Positions 24,267-35,253 of a DNA stretch of 64,000 nucleotides are shown piece after piece. Position numbers and translations under genes: made by a program. Under the pieces are notes generated by a model. That model made no database searches and was not told the DNA's origin. It saw nothing but the letters and a program-made list of their open reading frames with translations. Origin of the DNA: Heracleum sosnowskyi (lineage: Eukaryota > Streptophyta > Magnoliopsida > Apiales > Apiaceae); contig CM061243.1 in NCBI GenBank assembly GCA_030848705.1, positions 121,482,674 to 121,546,673 of the forward strand. Reading direction: 5' to 3'. How positions within the stretch are numbered: position 1 is the stretch's first letter; each line of letters opens with the position of its first letter.

Positions 24267-24714
24267 TGTTGGATATTTTAGTGTAATTGGATTGACTAGT
24301 TGATCAATGTAATCGTAATGTTACATCGAACAAGTCGTGAGAGTACGGAGTGTACGCTTTGTTCGAGTTTATTATGATTTTGGTATTATTGCTTATGAGG
24401 CATGTTCATTGGCATCAGACACACCTGTTGGGATAAGATGTGTCTGTTGGCATTAGACAAAACTGTTAGAATAAGATGTGTCTGTTGACAAAAGACACAT
24501 CTGTTGACATCTATATATAGGTGTTGCATTGATCATTTTTTGTGGTTGATTTTTGGTTCATTTTTGAAATTCACAACAAAAACACATTCTCTCTTCTTGC
24601 AGAATTTCTGACTTTATCCGATTGATTTATTTGGGTGAACCACAAATAACTTCAATCTGAAAGTGTTCACATGACTTCAAAAAAATCCAAGTTACTACCA
24701 AATTTTTCCTAACA
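24267..24714 (+). repeat. COPIA-2 5' LTR
   Basis: 448 bp. A TATA box candidate TATATATAG lies near 24512. The interior repeats agatgtgtctgttg and caaaagacacatctgttgac phrases (about 24415-24505), perhaps enhancer-like repeats. It holds the segment aaataacttcaatct that is complementary to the sequence just downstream of the LTR. Confidence 0.95.
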
Positions 24715-24740
24715 AAGATTGAAGTTATTTAATTCTGAAG

Positions 24741-27700
24741 ATGACGAACGGAGAATCTGCAAAAGATATGACAAGCAAGTTTGCAATACTGGACAGGTTT
24801 GAGGGTCAGGATTTTAGAAGATGAAGGAAGAAGATGCATTTTCTGTTGACCACATTGAAGGTTGTGTATGTTCTGAGTACCCCCATGCCAGAAGTGATCG
24901 AGAATGAAACTGTTGAACAGACAAGGAAGCGCTGCAAATGGGAAAACGATGACTACATCTGTTGTGGTCACATCTTAAACGGTATGTCTGATTCCCTTTT
25001 CGATGTATATCAAAATGTTGAGTCAGCGAAAGAATTGTGGGATTCTCTTGAATCCAAGTACATGGCAGAAGATGCTTCTAGTAAGAAGTTTCTGGTCAGT
25101 AATTTTATGAACTATAAAATGGTCGATTCTAGACCGGTGATGGAACAATACAATGAATTGTTAAGGATTCTGGGACAGTTTGTTCAACACAATCTGAAGA
25201 TGGATGAATCTATCTCTGTTTATGGTGTTATAGACAAACTACCACCATCATGGAAGGATTTTAAACACACCTTGAAACATAATAAAGATGATGTGACGCT
25301 GGTTGAACTTGGAAGTCACTTCAGAATTGAAGAGGCTTTGAGGACTCAAGAAATTGAGAATAATCCTAAGGGCAAGAACCAAGTCGGTAACTCTTGTGTG
25401 AATATGGTTGAAGATGGTGGATCTTCTAAGAATTCTAAAAATATCAAGGGTGATAAACGGAAATTTAAAGGAAACAACAACAACTCTTCTAACAAAAAGC
25501 CTAAAATGGCATGTTGGAAGTGTGGCAAACCTGGACATTTCAAGAAGGATTGTCGGGTTGGTAAAGGCAAGCAGGAAAGGCAAAATGCTGGTCCAAGTGG
25601 ATCCAAGGATCCAGAAAAGCAACAAGGTCATATTTTAATAAAAAATAGTAATTCTGGTCAGAATTATGTATCACTAATATCTGAGGCATTTTATGTGTAG
25701 GATGATAATGTTGCTTGGTGGATTGATTAAGGAGCAACGAGTCATGTATGTAAAGATCTTCGTTGGTTCATAGACTTTCAACCAATCGAAGATGGATCTA
25801 TCTTAAAGATGGGAAATGTTGCAACTGAACCGATCAAAGGACTAGGAAATGTCAAGCTAATTTTTACTTCTGGAAAATGTATATTATTAAATAATGTGTT
25901 GTATGTTCCTGGGATTCGAAAGAATCTCTTGTCTGGTGTTGTATTAAATAATTGTGGATATAAGCAAGTTTATGAAAGTGACAAGTATATCTTGTCAAAA
26001 CATGGCACTTTTGTTGGCTTTGGCTATTTATGTAAAGGTATGTTTATGTTGAATGTAAATACTCCATTTAATGATGAATCTGCTTGCATGGCTTCTACTA
26101 GTACTAGCAATAATTTGAATAAACAAGAATTATGGCATGCTAGACTAGGACATGTACATTATAAATGAATAAAGGATATGTCTAAAATGAGTCTCATACC
26201 TGCTATTGATTTAAACAATGAAAAATGTAAAACATGCATGCTAACAAAGATAACTAGAATGCCCTTTAAAGTTACTAATAGGGTGTCTGATGTGTTAGAA
26301 CTAATACATAGTGATTTATGTGATTTTCATTCTACACCGTCATTAGGAAATAAAAAGTATGTAGTTACTTTTATTGATGATGCTTCTAGATATTGTTATG
26401 TATATTTGTTGCATGCAAAGGATGAAGCTCTTGACTTCTTTAAAGTATATAAAGAAGAAGTAGAGCTACATCAGAGTACCATGATTAAAAATCTACGTAC
26501 TGACAGAGGAGGTGAGTATTATGATCCAGTATACTTTCGATCTACTGGTATAATATATCAAACCACCGCTCCTTATACACCACAGCAAAATGGTGTGGCA
26601 GAAAGAAAGAATAGGACTTTGAAAGAAATGGTTAATTCCTTGTTATCCTACTCGGGTTTGAGTGAGGGTTTTTGGGGTGAGGCTATGTTGACAGCCTGTT
26701 ATTTATTGAATCGAATTCCTAGTAAGAGGAATAAGATTACCCCTTATGAACTTTGGTATAAAGAGTCACCAAAATTGAGTTTTCTGAGAGTTTGGGGATG
26801 TAGAGCAGTTGTAAGACTCACTGAACCCAAAAGAAGAAACTTGGGTGAACGAGGTATAGATTGTATCTTTGTTGGTTATGCTGAGCATTCCATCGCATAT
26901 AGATTCTATGTGTTAGAATCTAATGACTATGTGTCTGTGAACTCGATTATCGAGTCAAGAGATGTTATCTTTGATAAAAATAGATTTACATCTATACCTA
27001 GACCAAAGGACATGCTTCAGAATTCTTCTAGTAGGAACTCAGTTTCTACTGAAGATGTTCATGGACCGTCTGAACCAAGGAGAAACACTAGAGCTAGAAA
27101 AGTAAAGACTTTTGGAGATGATTTTCATCTTTATCTAGTTGAGGGTTCTAGAGATGAAATTGAATATCAATACCAATATTGTTTTATTATTGATGAGGAT
27201 CCAAATACTTTTATCGAAGCTATGACATCGAGGGATGTTGCATTCTGGAAAGAAGCTATCCAGGATGAAATGGATTCTATCATGAATAATAATACATGGG
27301 AATTGAGTGATCTGCCCCCTGGCTGTAAAGCATTGGGAAACAGATGGATCTTCAAAAGGAAAATGAAGGTGGACGGTACAATAGATAAGTTTAAAGCCAG
27401 ATTGGTAATCAAAGGCTTTAGGTACAAAAAGAAGGGATTGATTATTTTGATACTTATGCTCCTGTTGCTAGGACTTCCACTATTCGGTTGTTAATAGCAC
27501 TTGCTGCTATACACAACCTTGTCATTCATCAAATGGATGTGAAAACTGCATTCTTGAATGGTGAATTAGATGAAGAGATTTATATGAAACAACCCGAAGG
27601 GTTTGTTATGCCTGGTTGTGAGAACAAGGTGTGTAAATGGAAGAAATCAATTTATGGTCTAAAACAAGCACCGAAGGATTGGCATGATAAATTTGATAAT

Positions 27701-28741
27701 GTGGTCTTGTCTAATGGTTATTTTCTTAACCAAGCAGACAAGTGTGTATATAGCAAATTTGATGCTTCTGGCAAAGGAGTTATAATTTGTTTATATGTGG
27801 ATGACATGTTGATTTTTGGTACCGACCAAAATCAAGTGGATAAAACCAAGAAGTTCTTGTCATCTAATTTTGATATGAAAGACATGGGGGAGGCTGAGGT
27901 GATTCTTGGTATAAGGATCAAGCGTGAGAACAATGGTATTTCAATTTCTCAATCTCATTATATTGAGAAGATTCTAAAAAGATTTAATTTTAAGGATTGT
28001 TCTCCAGTTAGCACTCCTCTTGATCCTAGTATTAAACTCCTACCTAATACAGGTGTTGCAGTATCTCAACTTGAATACTCAAGGGCTACTGGTAGTCTTA
28101 TGTATGCTATGATAAGCACTAGGCCAGATATTGCCTATGCTGTTGGAAAGCTTAGTAGGTACACTAGCAAACCAAGTTCCCATCATTGGCAAGCCTTAAG
28201 CCGAGTGTTCAAGTACTTGAAAGGAACCATGGATTATGGTTTGACATATAATGGATTTCCTTCGGTTATTGAAGGTCATTCAGATGCAAGTTGGATTTCC
28301 AATAAGGAAGATCATTCTTCCACAAGTGGATGGGTATTCCTTCTTGGGGGAGGTGCTATCTCTTGGGCATCAAAGAAACAGAGTTGTGTTACAGACTCAA
28401 CAATGGAATCTGAATTTGTGGCATTGTCAGCTGCTGGTAAAGAAGCTGAATGGCTAAGAAATCTGATTTATGAAATTCCATTGTGGCCTAAACCGATATC
28501 ACCCATATCAATCAGGTGTGATAGTGAGTCTGCCTTGTCTAATGCTTATAGACAAGTGTTCAAAGGCAAATCTAGACACTTAGGTGTTAGACATAATATG
28601 ATTCGTGAGCTTATCACGCACGGTGTTATATCAGTGGAGTTTATAAGAACTCAACATAATTTAGCCGATCATCTAACCAAAGGGTTGAGTAGAGATCTTG
28701 TGCACAAGTCGGCTGTGGGGATGGGATTAAAGTCCATCTAA
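24741..28741 (+). pseudogene. COPIA-2 gag-pol, several stops and a frameshift
   Basis: The frame opens at ATG 24741 (MTNGESAKDMTSKF). Lesions: TGA in the RRW-KKMHF region near 24821, TAG at 25698-25700, TAA replacing the serine of the protease DSGA motif (about 25727), TGA at 26166-26168, and a +1/-1 shift near 27420-27487. Domains still readable: gag, CCHC knuckle (CWKCGKPGHFKKDC, about 25510-25555), pre-integrase HARLGHV, integrase ([28 protein letters not shown]), RT (FLNGEL, LYVDDMLIFG near 27795) and RNase H ending ADHLTKGL. It is inactive as a polyprotein source. Confidence 0.9.
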
Positions 28742-29273
28742 AAGTCTCTCATGTTGAGAAACCCAATTCTCACCTAATATTACATTAGGTGCTGAATTCA
28801 ATGTGGAAAGCTTAACATCTAGAGATTGGAACACATTAAAGCATCATCCCAAGGTATGTGTTCAGACCTGCAAGTTGAGGAGGTTGAAGTTTATCTTCTT
28901 AATAGTTTTTTTGAAAAATTGCATATGCAGGTGCGAGAGTAAAAGAACTACCTATTTGAGCATGAAGTTTAGCCGCTTCAAGAAGCTTGGACTTGGCTTT
29001 GATATGCTTAAGAAGGATTAGGACACTAGGCTAGTAAAACATAGTGTCGAGTAAGACCATTTGAGAATGTAAATTTATGTGTATATTATCTTCATGTATT
29101 CACTATGAATAGTAGAGGTTCAGTCCATAGTGATACCTTGATATTCGAATATTTGAAATGTGTAATATACTAATGTGAAATTCAATCGTCATGATATTTC
29201 ATTTATGCATAACTTTGTTATTTGTTGTGATTTTGTTTAGTTAATCACAGATTACGCTAAAATGGGGGAGGAT

Positions 29274-29721
29274 TGTTGGATATTTTAGTGTAATTGGATT
29301 GACTAGTTGATCAATGTAATCGTAATATTACATCGAACAAGTCGGGAGAGTACGGAGTGTACGCTTTGTTCGAGTTTATTATGATTTTGGTATTATTGCT
29401 TATGAGGCATGTTCATTGGCATCAGACACACCTGTTGGGATAAGATGTGTCTGTTGGCATTAGACAAAACTGTTAGAATAAGATGTGTCTGTTGACAAAA
29501 GACACATCTGTTGACATCTATATATAGGTGTTGCATTGATCATTTTTTGTGGTTGATTTTTGGTTCATTTTTGAAATTCACAACAAAAACACATTCTCTC
29601 TTCTTGCAGAATTTCTGACTTTATCCGATTGATTTATTTGGGTGAACCACAAATAACTTCAATCTGAAAGTGTTCACACGACTTCAGAAAAATCCAAGTT
29701 ACTACCAAATTTTCCCTAACA
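29274..29721 (+). repeat. COPIA-2 3' LTR
   Basis: 448 bp, equal in length to the 5' LTR. Differences seen include cgtaatatt for cgtaatgtt, gtcggga for gtcgtga, cacacgacttcag for cacatgacttcaa and ttttccc for tttttcc. Confidence 0.95.
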
Positions 29722-29730
29722 GTCCCGGTG

Positions 29731-29780
29731 AGATTGAAGTCAGAGATTGAAGTCGAAGTCGGAGATTGAAGTCAGAGATA
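29731..29780. repeat. Short tandem repeat of AGATTGAAGTC at the COPIA-2 flank
   Basis: Just outside the 3' LTR the phrase agattgaagtc occurs three times with small interruptions. Its first ten bases match the start of the internal sequence at 24716, next to the 5' LTR. Confidence 0.75.
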
Positions 29781-31808
29781 TCTCAATATCGATGGATTAG
29801 AATTGGTAAAAAAGGAAGACATTTCTGAATGTTTACATATTTCAACTTTTAAATTATTAAAATATCCTTTCTAACTTACACTGACCATTAGTGAGATTTA
29901 GAGGGAAAAATAAGTTGGGTATTAAAACTGTAACACATTTGAAACTCGCAAATGTAAAGTGATGCATTTCGTAATCGATAAGTGTAAGTCATTCATTTTT
30001 AGGGGATGCACATACAAGCATGAAGAAATCTCAATGGGTCACTTTGTATTACACAACTCAAAAACTATAAATCAGATAGATAAGATAATTAAATGACATA
30101 TTAGAAAAAAAAAAATTTAAGACAAAATCTCTAACGCTTATGAGTTCCTTGCTCTTTTGCCTCGGTTGCTATGTTAACTCGAGAACTTTGAGTTTGGTGG
30201 TGGAAACGGTGCTAAAAAGTATAGCACATGTTCTTGTCTACAATGCTCTTAATTTTCTTTCTTCTATGTTTCTCAATTTATAAAATATCAGTCACTTATA
30301 TCTTCAGATTCTGGCCTGTTAAGTCGAATCATATAACCAGATGATAACAAGTGTGTACTATTTAGAACCATTTCCACCACTGAACGTATAAATCCTCTCA
30401 CTTAACGTCAAGCCTCTGTGATTGTTGAAAAATGTCAAGCCTTTCTTTCAAATAATTCATGATAATCGGTGGAAACTTTAGTCCGATATTCTCCTTGCTT
30501 TCAATATACAACCATCTTGCCTAAGATATAAATTTGCATCCTGCAATATAAACAAAAAAAATATACAAATAGTACTACAATTATATAACAATCAATTATA
30601 AAGAGAAATGAAACATACAAGATTTAAGGAAAGATGTAACCTTGATTTTGTAGAATAGATAGCTGCTTAGTTCATCGGCGCCATATCACCTTCATCTTCA
30701 GCCGCAGCCGCTGCCGCCTCCATTGTTTCTAGGTTTTCAAGAATTTCTGACAAATCTCACTCTTTAAATAACACTCTAATCTAGGGTTTGGCTAAAGCCC
30801 ATAGGAAATGTCTAACTTACCCTCGGTAAATTATCTCTGGGCCTATATGTGGTCAAAGAAGATTGTCAACTTACATTGCCCAATATATCAAAAGCCCAAA
30901 TTATTACTATATAGGAAATTAGCAGTACTAATAAATTATACATCAAACTTGATCAACTTCTTTACAAAAAATTAAGCAACAAATTAAGCAAAATCTTCAC
31001 ATCCGAGTAATTAAGTTACCTATTTCCAATGAAGTTTTTCAAGTAGTTGTTACCTAGTGAATCGCCTATAACAAATTTCATACGGAAAAAATGTTAATCT
31101 AAACAAATAAAATAAATAACTTTTTGAAAGGGATCGGTCACATACTCAAGTGAAGTGCTAGACAACTCATACCGGTACCTTAATTTTATAATTGATCCTC
31201 AAAAACATGTAAAACTAATATCCTCAAAATATTATTAAAAAATAATTAAACAAAAAATAAGTTAAAAAATAGTGTCACATTCGCTCATATTTTTCAATCC
31301 ACCTCTCAACTTTTCATTATTTGATGTTATTTAATTTGGCCCCTTAATCCATCTAAAATTAAATGTCTAAAAAATACTGTAGTAGACTGGGCTTTATTTT
31401 GAGTTCTAGAAAAATGCATCACAAAAAGAATATACATCGCCAAAAAATATGAACATATAATTATATAGAGTTATATTATAATATAAACCTATTATAAAAT
31501 AATAAAAAATTCAGCATAATAGAGACAATATGGATAAAGTAATTTTTTTCCAAGACTAATACCTTGAAGAGGCTCAACTCTAACTATAAGGAAAAATTAT
31601 AAAGAAAGAAAAGAAATATCAACGGATCCTTCTTGTAAACTGTAAAGTATATTATCTAGGTAACCACGCAACAAAAACTTTTCATAGAAGTTCCTTGTAT
31701 TAGTACAATGATAAAAGCAACAACTTGTTTTTTGTCACTTAAATTCGTCACGTACCTGAATGGCATCCTCAATAGAAATTATATAAGCCATCGTTATCCT
31801 TGTCCATA
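29781..31808. other. Intergenic DNA with a repeat copy and a possible gene remnant
   Basis: About 2 kb. It includes the second copy of the dispersed repeat (about 30833-30980, see 23300) and the possible minus-strand exons at 30398-30723. The rest is AT-rich with no supported gene. Confidence 0.5.
30398..30723 (-). pseudogene. Possible small spliced gene or gene remnant, unrecognised
   Basis: On the minus strand an ATG at 30723 opens MEAAAAAAEDEGDMAPMN and stops at 30667-30669. An alternative frame reads DELSSYLFYKIK up to a potential donor. After an acceptor-like CTTAG the segment 30520-30398 reads ARWLYIESKENIGLKF and continues to a TGA. The amino-acid composition is more protein-like than the surroundings, but the pieces are not joined by a clear in-frame splice and I do not recognise a family. 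It may be a degenerated exon pair. Confidence 0.25.
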
Positions 31809-32570
31809 CACTACATCAAAAATTGGCTTTTCCTACCGAAACATTTTCTATCGAGTATTTTCTACCAATTTTTAAGTCAAAGGGTCATTTCCTACCGTCC
31901 CGCATACGGTAGAAAATGACCCATGGGACCCACCCATTTCCTACCGTTGACGGTAGAAAATGGGTCATGTGGACCCATAATGCCACGTCAACCGAGAAAC
32001 GACGTCGTTTTGCTTCACCTATTTCCTACCGCCGATAATTGGTAGGAAATGGTGTGCTCATTTCCTACCAAGGTTGGTAGGAAATAGGTGTTGTGGGTCC
32101 CATAAGCCACGTCAGTTGTTGTCGTTTTTCACCCATTTTCTACCGCCTTCGAAGCGGTAGGAAATGGGTCGTCTATTAAGCACACCAAAGACAGCGTGTC
32201 GTCCTCTGATTGGTTGACATGCCACGTGGCCATTTCCTACCGATAAGCGGTAGGAAATGAGCTGTAAAGAAAAATTGAATCTTATATACATTTACACTGC
32301 CTTCTGATTTAAAACCTACCGCCATACATCATTTACTACCGTCGAACGTTTATAAATTAATTATTTAATAATTACAAAAATAAAAAAATTTATTTTCATA
32401 TCGTAAATACATCTTGAAATTCCATTTTCTTATAAAATTATAATGTATGCAAAAAATTAGACTCTTTTAACTTCATTTGCCATGAATTTATAATGAAAAT
32501 GTTTTTTTTTTTAAATTTAGAGTACATAAATGGTTAAATAAATCTTGGATAACATTTTCAACAAGAAACA

Positions 32571-32640
32571 AGTTTGGTAGAGTGGTTGGAGTGTTAGCTT
32601 TTGTTGAGTAGGTCTAAGGTTCGATTCCATGAGGAATTGA
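32571..32640 (+). other. tRNA-like segment A inside the CACTA-like element
   Basis: TGGTAGAGTGG (about 32575-32585) fits a pol III A box and GGTTCGATTCC (32618-32628) fits a B box, at about the spacing of a tRNA gene. No clean cloverleaf with an acceptor stem was found, so it is a tRNA pseudogene or SINE head, not a called tRNA. Confidence 0.45.
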
Positions 32641-33565
32641 ATTTATTTTTTAGCAAATTTCAAAAATGACGCCCAAATTTCACAAATATTTCAAAAATAG
32701 CGCCCAAAATTTCTCAAAAATTTCAAAAATGGTGCCTAAACTCATTTCCTACCGCATGGCGGTAGGATATATTAACACTATTTCCTACCATTCTCAGCAA
32801 TTCCTACCACCTTCTATTTATTAATTAATTTTAAAATAAAATTTAGAATTTAGGGGTTAGCTAGGGTTAGACAAATGTTTTTCAAAAAAATAATTTCGAT
32901 GATCAACCGTATGGATATCAATATCACTAAAATTACATCATGTATGCAAAGAATAAATTTTTTTAACTCCATTTGCAATGATTTTATAATGATGAAAGGT
33001 TTTCTAATAAATAATTAATTGTTACAGAATAAATTCTAAGTTTTTTAATTTATTTTGTTAAACATATTGTATGTTATTGCATGAAGTTACAAAAACAAAA
33101 TGACATTTACAATTTGTTTTTCTAAAAAAAAATTATTCACATTCTTCATTAAGTGAACTTACAAGGTTAAGGGTTGTAGTTTAGGGTTAAGATTTAGGGG
33201 CAACTCTAGGGTTGTACCACATTTTTAAAAAAAAAAAAATTTGAACGATCCAACCGTACAGATCTCAAAATCACTACAAATTACTCACGTGTACCAAAAA
33301 TTGTGATTTTTAAAATTGATTTGATGTGATTTTATAAGGAATCACTGTAAATTAGTCACATTTTACTAATAGTTTGTATTGGTTCATTTTTTTAAATATA
33401 ATATTTAATGATCCAACCGTACATAACTCAGTATCACTATGAATAAATCACGTATGCCAAAAATTATAATTTTTAAAGGTTATTTGTAATGACTTTTTAA
33501 TGAAAAAGTATAAAATAATGTGGTATTGTCATATAATTTAGAATGACCATATAACACAAGAAACA

Positions 33566-33640
33566 CCTTGGCATAGTGGTTGGGATGTTGTGTGAATTCG
33601 CTGTGCACCGCACCGGGGTTCAATTCATTGTGAAATCAAC
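33566..33640 (+). other. tRNA-like segment B inside the CACTA-like element
   Basis: TTGGCATAGTGG (A-box-like) and GGGGTTCAATTC (B-box-like) lie about 45 bp apart. The flanks (caagaaaca before, tcagcaaa after) match those of segment A, so the two are copies of one duplicated unit. Confidence 0.45.
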
Positions 33641-35040
33641 ATTTTTTCAGCAAACAAGTACCAAAACCTACCGCATGTTGGTAGGAAATGGGTATAATTT
33701 CACAAAAAGTTCAAAACAAGGCGCCAAAAAATTAAAAATTCAAAAAATCAAAAATTCCGCCCAAATCAAAAAATCCGCCCAAACTCAAAACCTACTGCAT
33801 GTCGGTAGGAAATGGTCCATAATTTCACAAAAAATTCAAAAGTGCGCCCAAACATGAAAATTCAAATTTTTCGTCCAAATCCAAAAATTGAAAAAATCCG
33901 CCCAAACTCAAAACCTACCGCATGTCGGTAGGAAATGGTCCATAATTTCATAAAAAATTCAAAAGTGCGCCCAAACTAAAAATTTAAATTTTTTCCCCAA
34001 AATTATAAACTACTTCTGCACTTTCACTTTCATTTTATCTCTATCTATTCATCTACTTCGCCAATATAAATCTCTTCATCTCCTTCAATTTAATCATCTC
34101 AATTTCCTCCTTCATCTCATATAAATCTCTTTATCTATTTCATTTCACATAAATCCCTTCATCTCATTCACTTTAATCATCTCAATTTCCTCCTTCATTT
34201 CAATCATTTGGGTATAATTTTTTTTTAATCTTTTATATATGTACTTCATTTACATATAATATGTGTGCATTTGTGTTTTGTTTTCTAATTAGTTCTTTGT
34301 TACATATCCTTACACTAAGTTTAAATTTTGTGTATTGATTGATCTTTGTTTGTTAATTGGTTCCACTTATTATGTAAATTGTAGGATTTGAAGGCAAAAG
34401 AAATGGAGAAAACGAGATTGAAAACAAGTTTGAGGGTGATGACATTTTAAAGGATGAAGGCAAAGGAGATTGGTTAAGTTTTAATTTTTTTTTTTTGTAA
34501 TGGTTATAATTATAGTATATTAGAACAAATATGTATTATAGTTGTGTTGAACACATATGTATTTGTTGTAAAGGGATTATATATCATGGTGTGATAAGGG
34601 GGAACTTAATGTAATGGTCTTTTGATGTAATGGATGGTTGTTTTGTTATTGAGTGTTTTTGCTATAAAATGTAATTGTGTGTTCTTTGTATTAGATTTTG
34701 TTTTGCAAGTATGATTTGTATTATTAGGAGGGGAAACAATAAATTGAAAAAAAATCAAAAAAAAAATGCCCAGTAATTCCTACCTTCTTCAACTCATTTC
34801 CTATCGTCCTTACCATTCGAAATCCAATATTTCCTACCAATTCTGGTTCATTTCCTACCGTATGGTAATGACGGTAGGAAATGATTGGTAGGAAATGCTA
34901 ATAAAGATGGTAGGAAATGGTTGGTAGGAAATGACATTCTACATGCCATCTGAAATAATTCCTACCAATGTGCTCAAAGATGCTCGGTAGGAAATGGGTT
35001 CGCCGACGTGGCATCTGACATGTGGCAATCCGCGTCAGCG

Positions 35041-35156
35041 TGAGGGGCCCTAAAAGTTGCATGGAAATTTCTAGTACTTTACTGGATGGTAATATAAATA
35101 GAAAGCATGCACACTATCATTCTCTACTACATTCATCAACAGCAATATTTACAAAG
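35041..35156 (+). promoter_or_regulatory. Promoter of the BBE-like gene
   Basis: TATAAATAG at about 35094-35102 lies some 60 bp upstream of the ATG at 35157, a normal plant TATA-to-start distance. The core promoter survived the insertions that broke the gene. Confidence 0.6.
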
Positions 35157-35245
35157 ATGACTTCATCATTATTTATATACACTGTGTTAATTTTTCTATT
35201 TTCAACATTTTCATGCATAACAACTTCAATTACAGAAGATGCTCA

Positions 35246-35253
35246 TGTGGAAA
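35246..35253. repeat. hAT-1 target site duplication
   Basis: TGTGGAAA here and again at 38179-38186. Removing the element and one copy rejoins the BBE-like reading frame (HVE-TF). Confidence 0.95.

Larger units (their letters stand above)
24267..29721 (+). mobile_element. COPIA-2: defective Ty1-copia element with an atypical primer site
   Basis: A 5455-bp element with 448-bp LTRs (TGTTGG...TAACA). The flanking 5-mers are GTCCT (24262-24266) and GTCCC (29722-29726), a target duplication with one change. A purine tract (about 29261-29272) precedes the 3' LTR. At the primer-binding position there is no Met-tRNA complement; instead 24716-24730 is a perfect reverse complement of LTR positions 24644-24658. 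About five LTR differences were seen, implying a fairly recent insertion despite several coding lesions. Confidence 0.92.
31809..35040. mobile_element. CACTA-like element, right end missing
   Basis: It starts CACTACATCAAAAATTGG (31809), a typical CACTA terminus. It carries some thirty copies of TTCCTACCG/CGGTAGGAAA in both orientations, concentrated near both ends (31840-32340 and 34770-35000), the pattern of CACTA subterminal transposase sites. Phrases gccacgtca and aaacgacgtcgtttt are shared with the MITE at 9778. The expected inverted copy of the 5' end was not found before the BBE-like promoter, so the right terminus seems deleted. No transposase is readable; the middle has simple repeats, the tRNA-like segments below and a possible exon near 34385-34470. 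Confidence 0.65.

Noticed and set aside
32571..32640. Annotating a functional tRNA gene
   Set aside because: A and B boxes are present but I could not form a consistent acceptor stem and anticodon arm.
31840..35000. Many regularly worded repeats (TTCCTACCG/CGGTAGGAAA) that could suggest a CRISPR-like array
   Set aside because: The repeats are in both orientations with irregular spacing inside a CACTA-like element in a plant genome; they fit transposase-binding sites.
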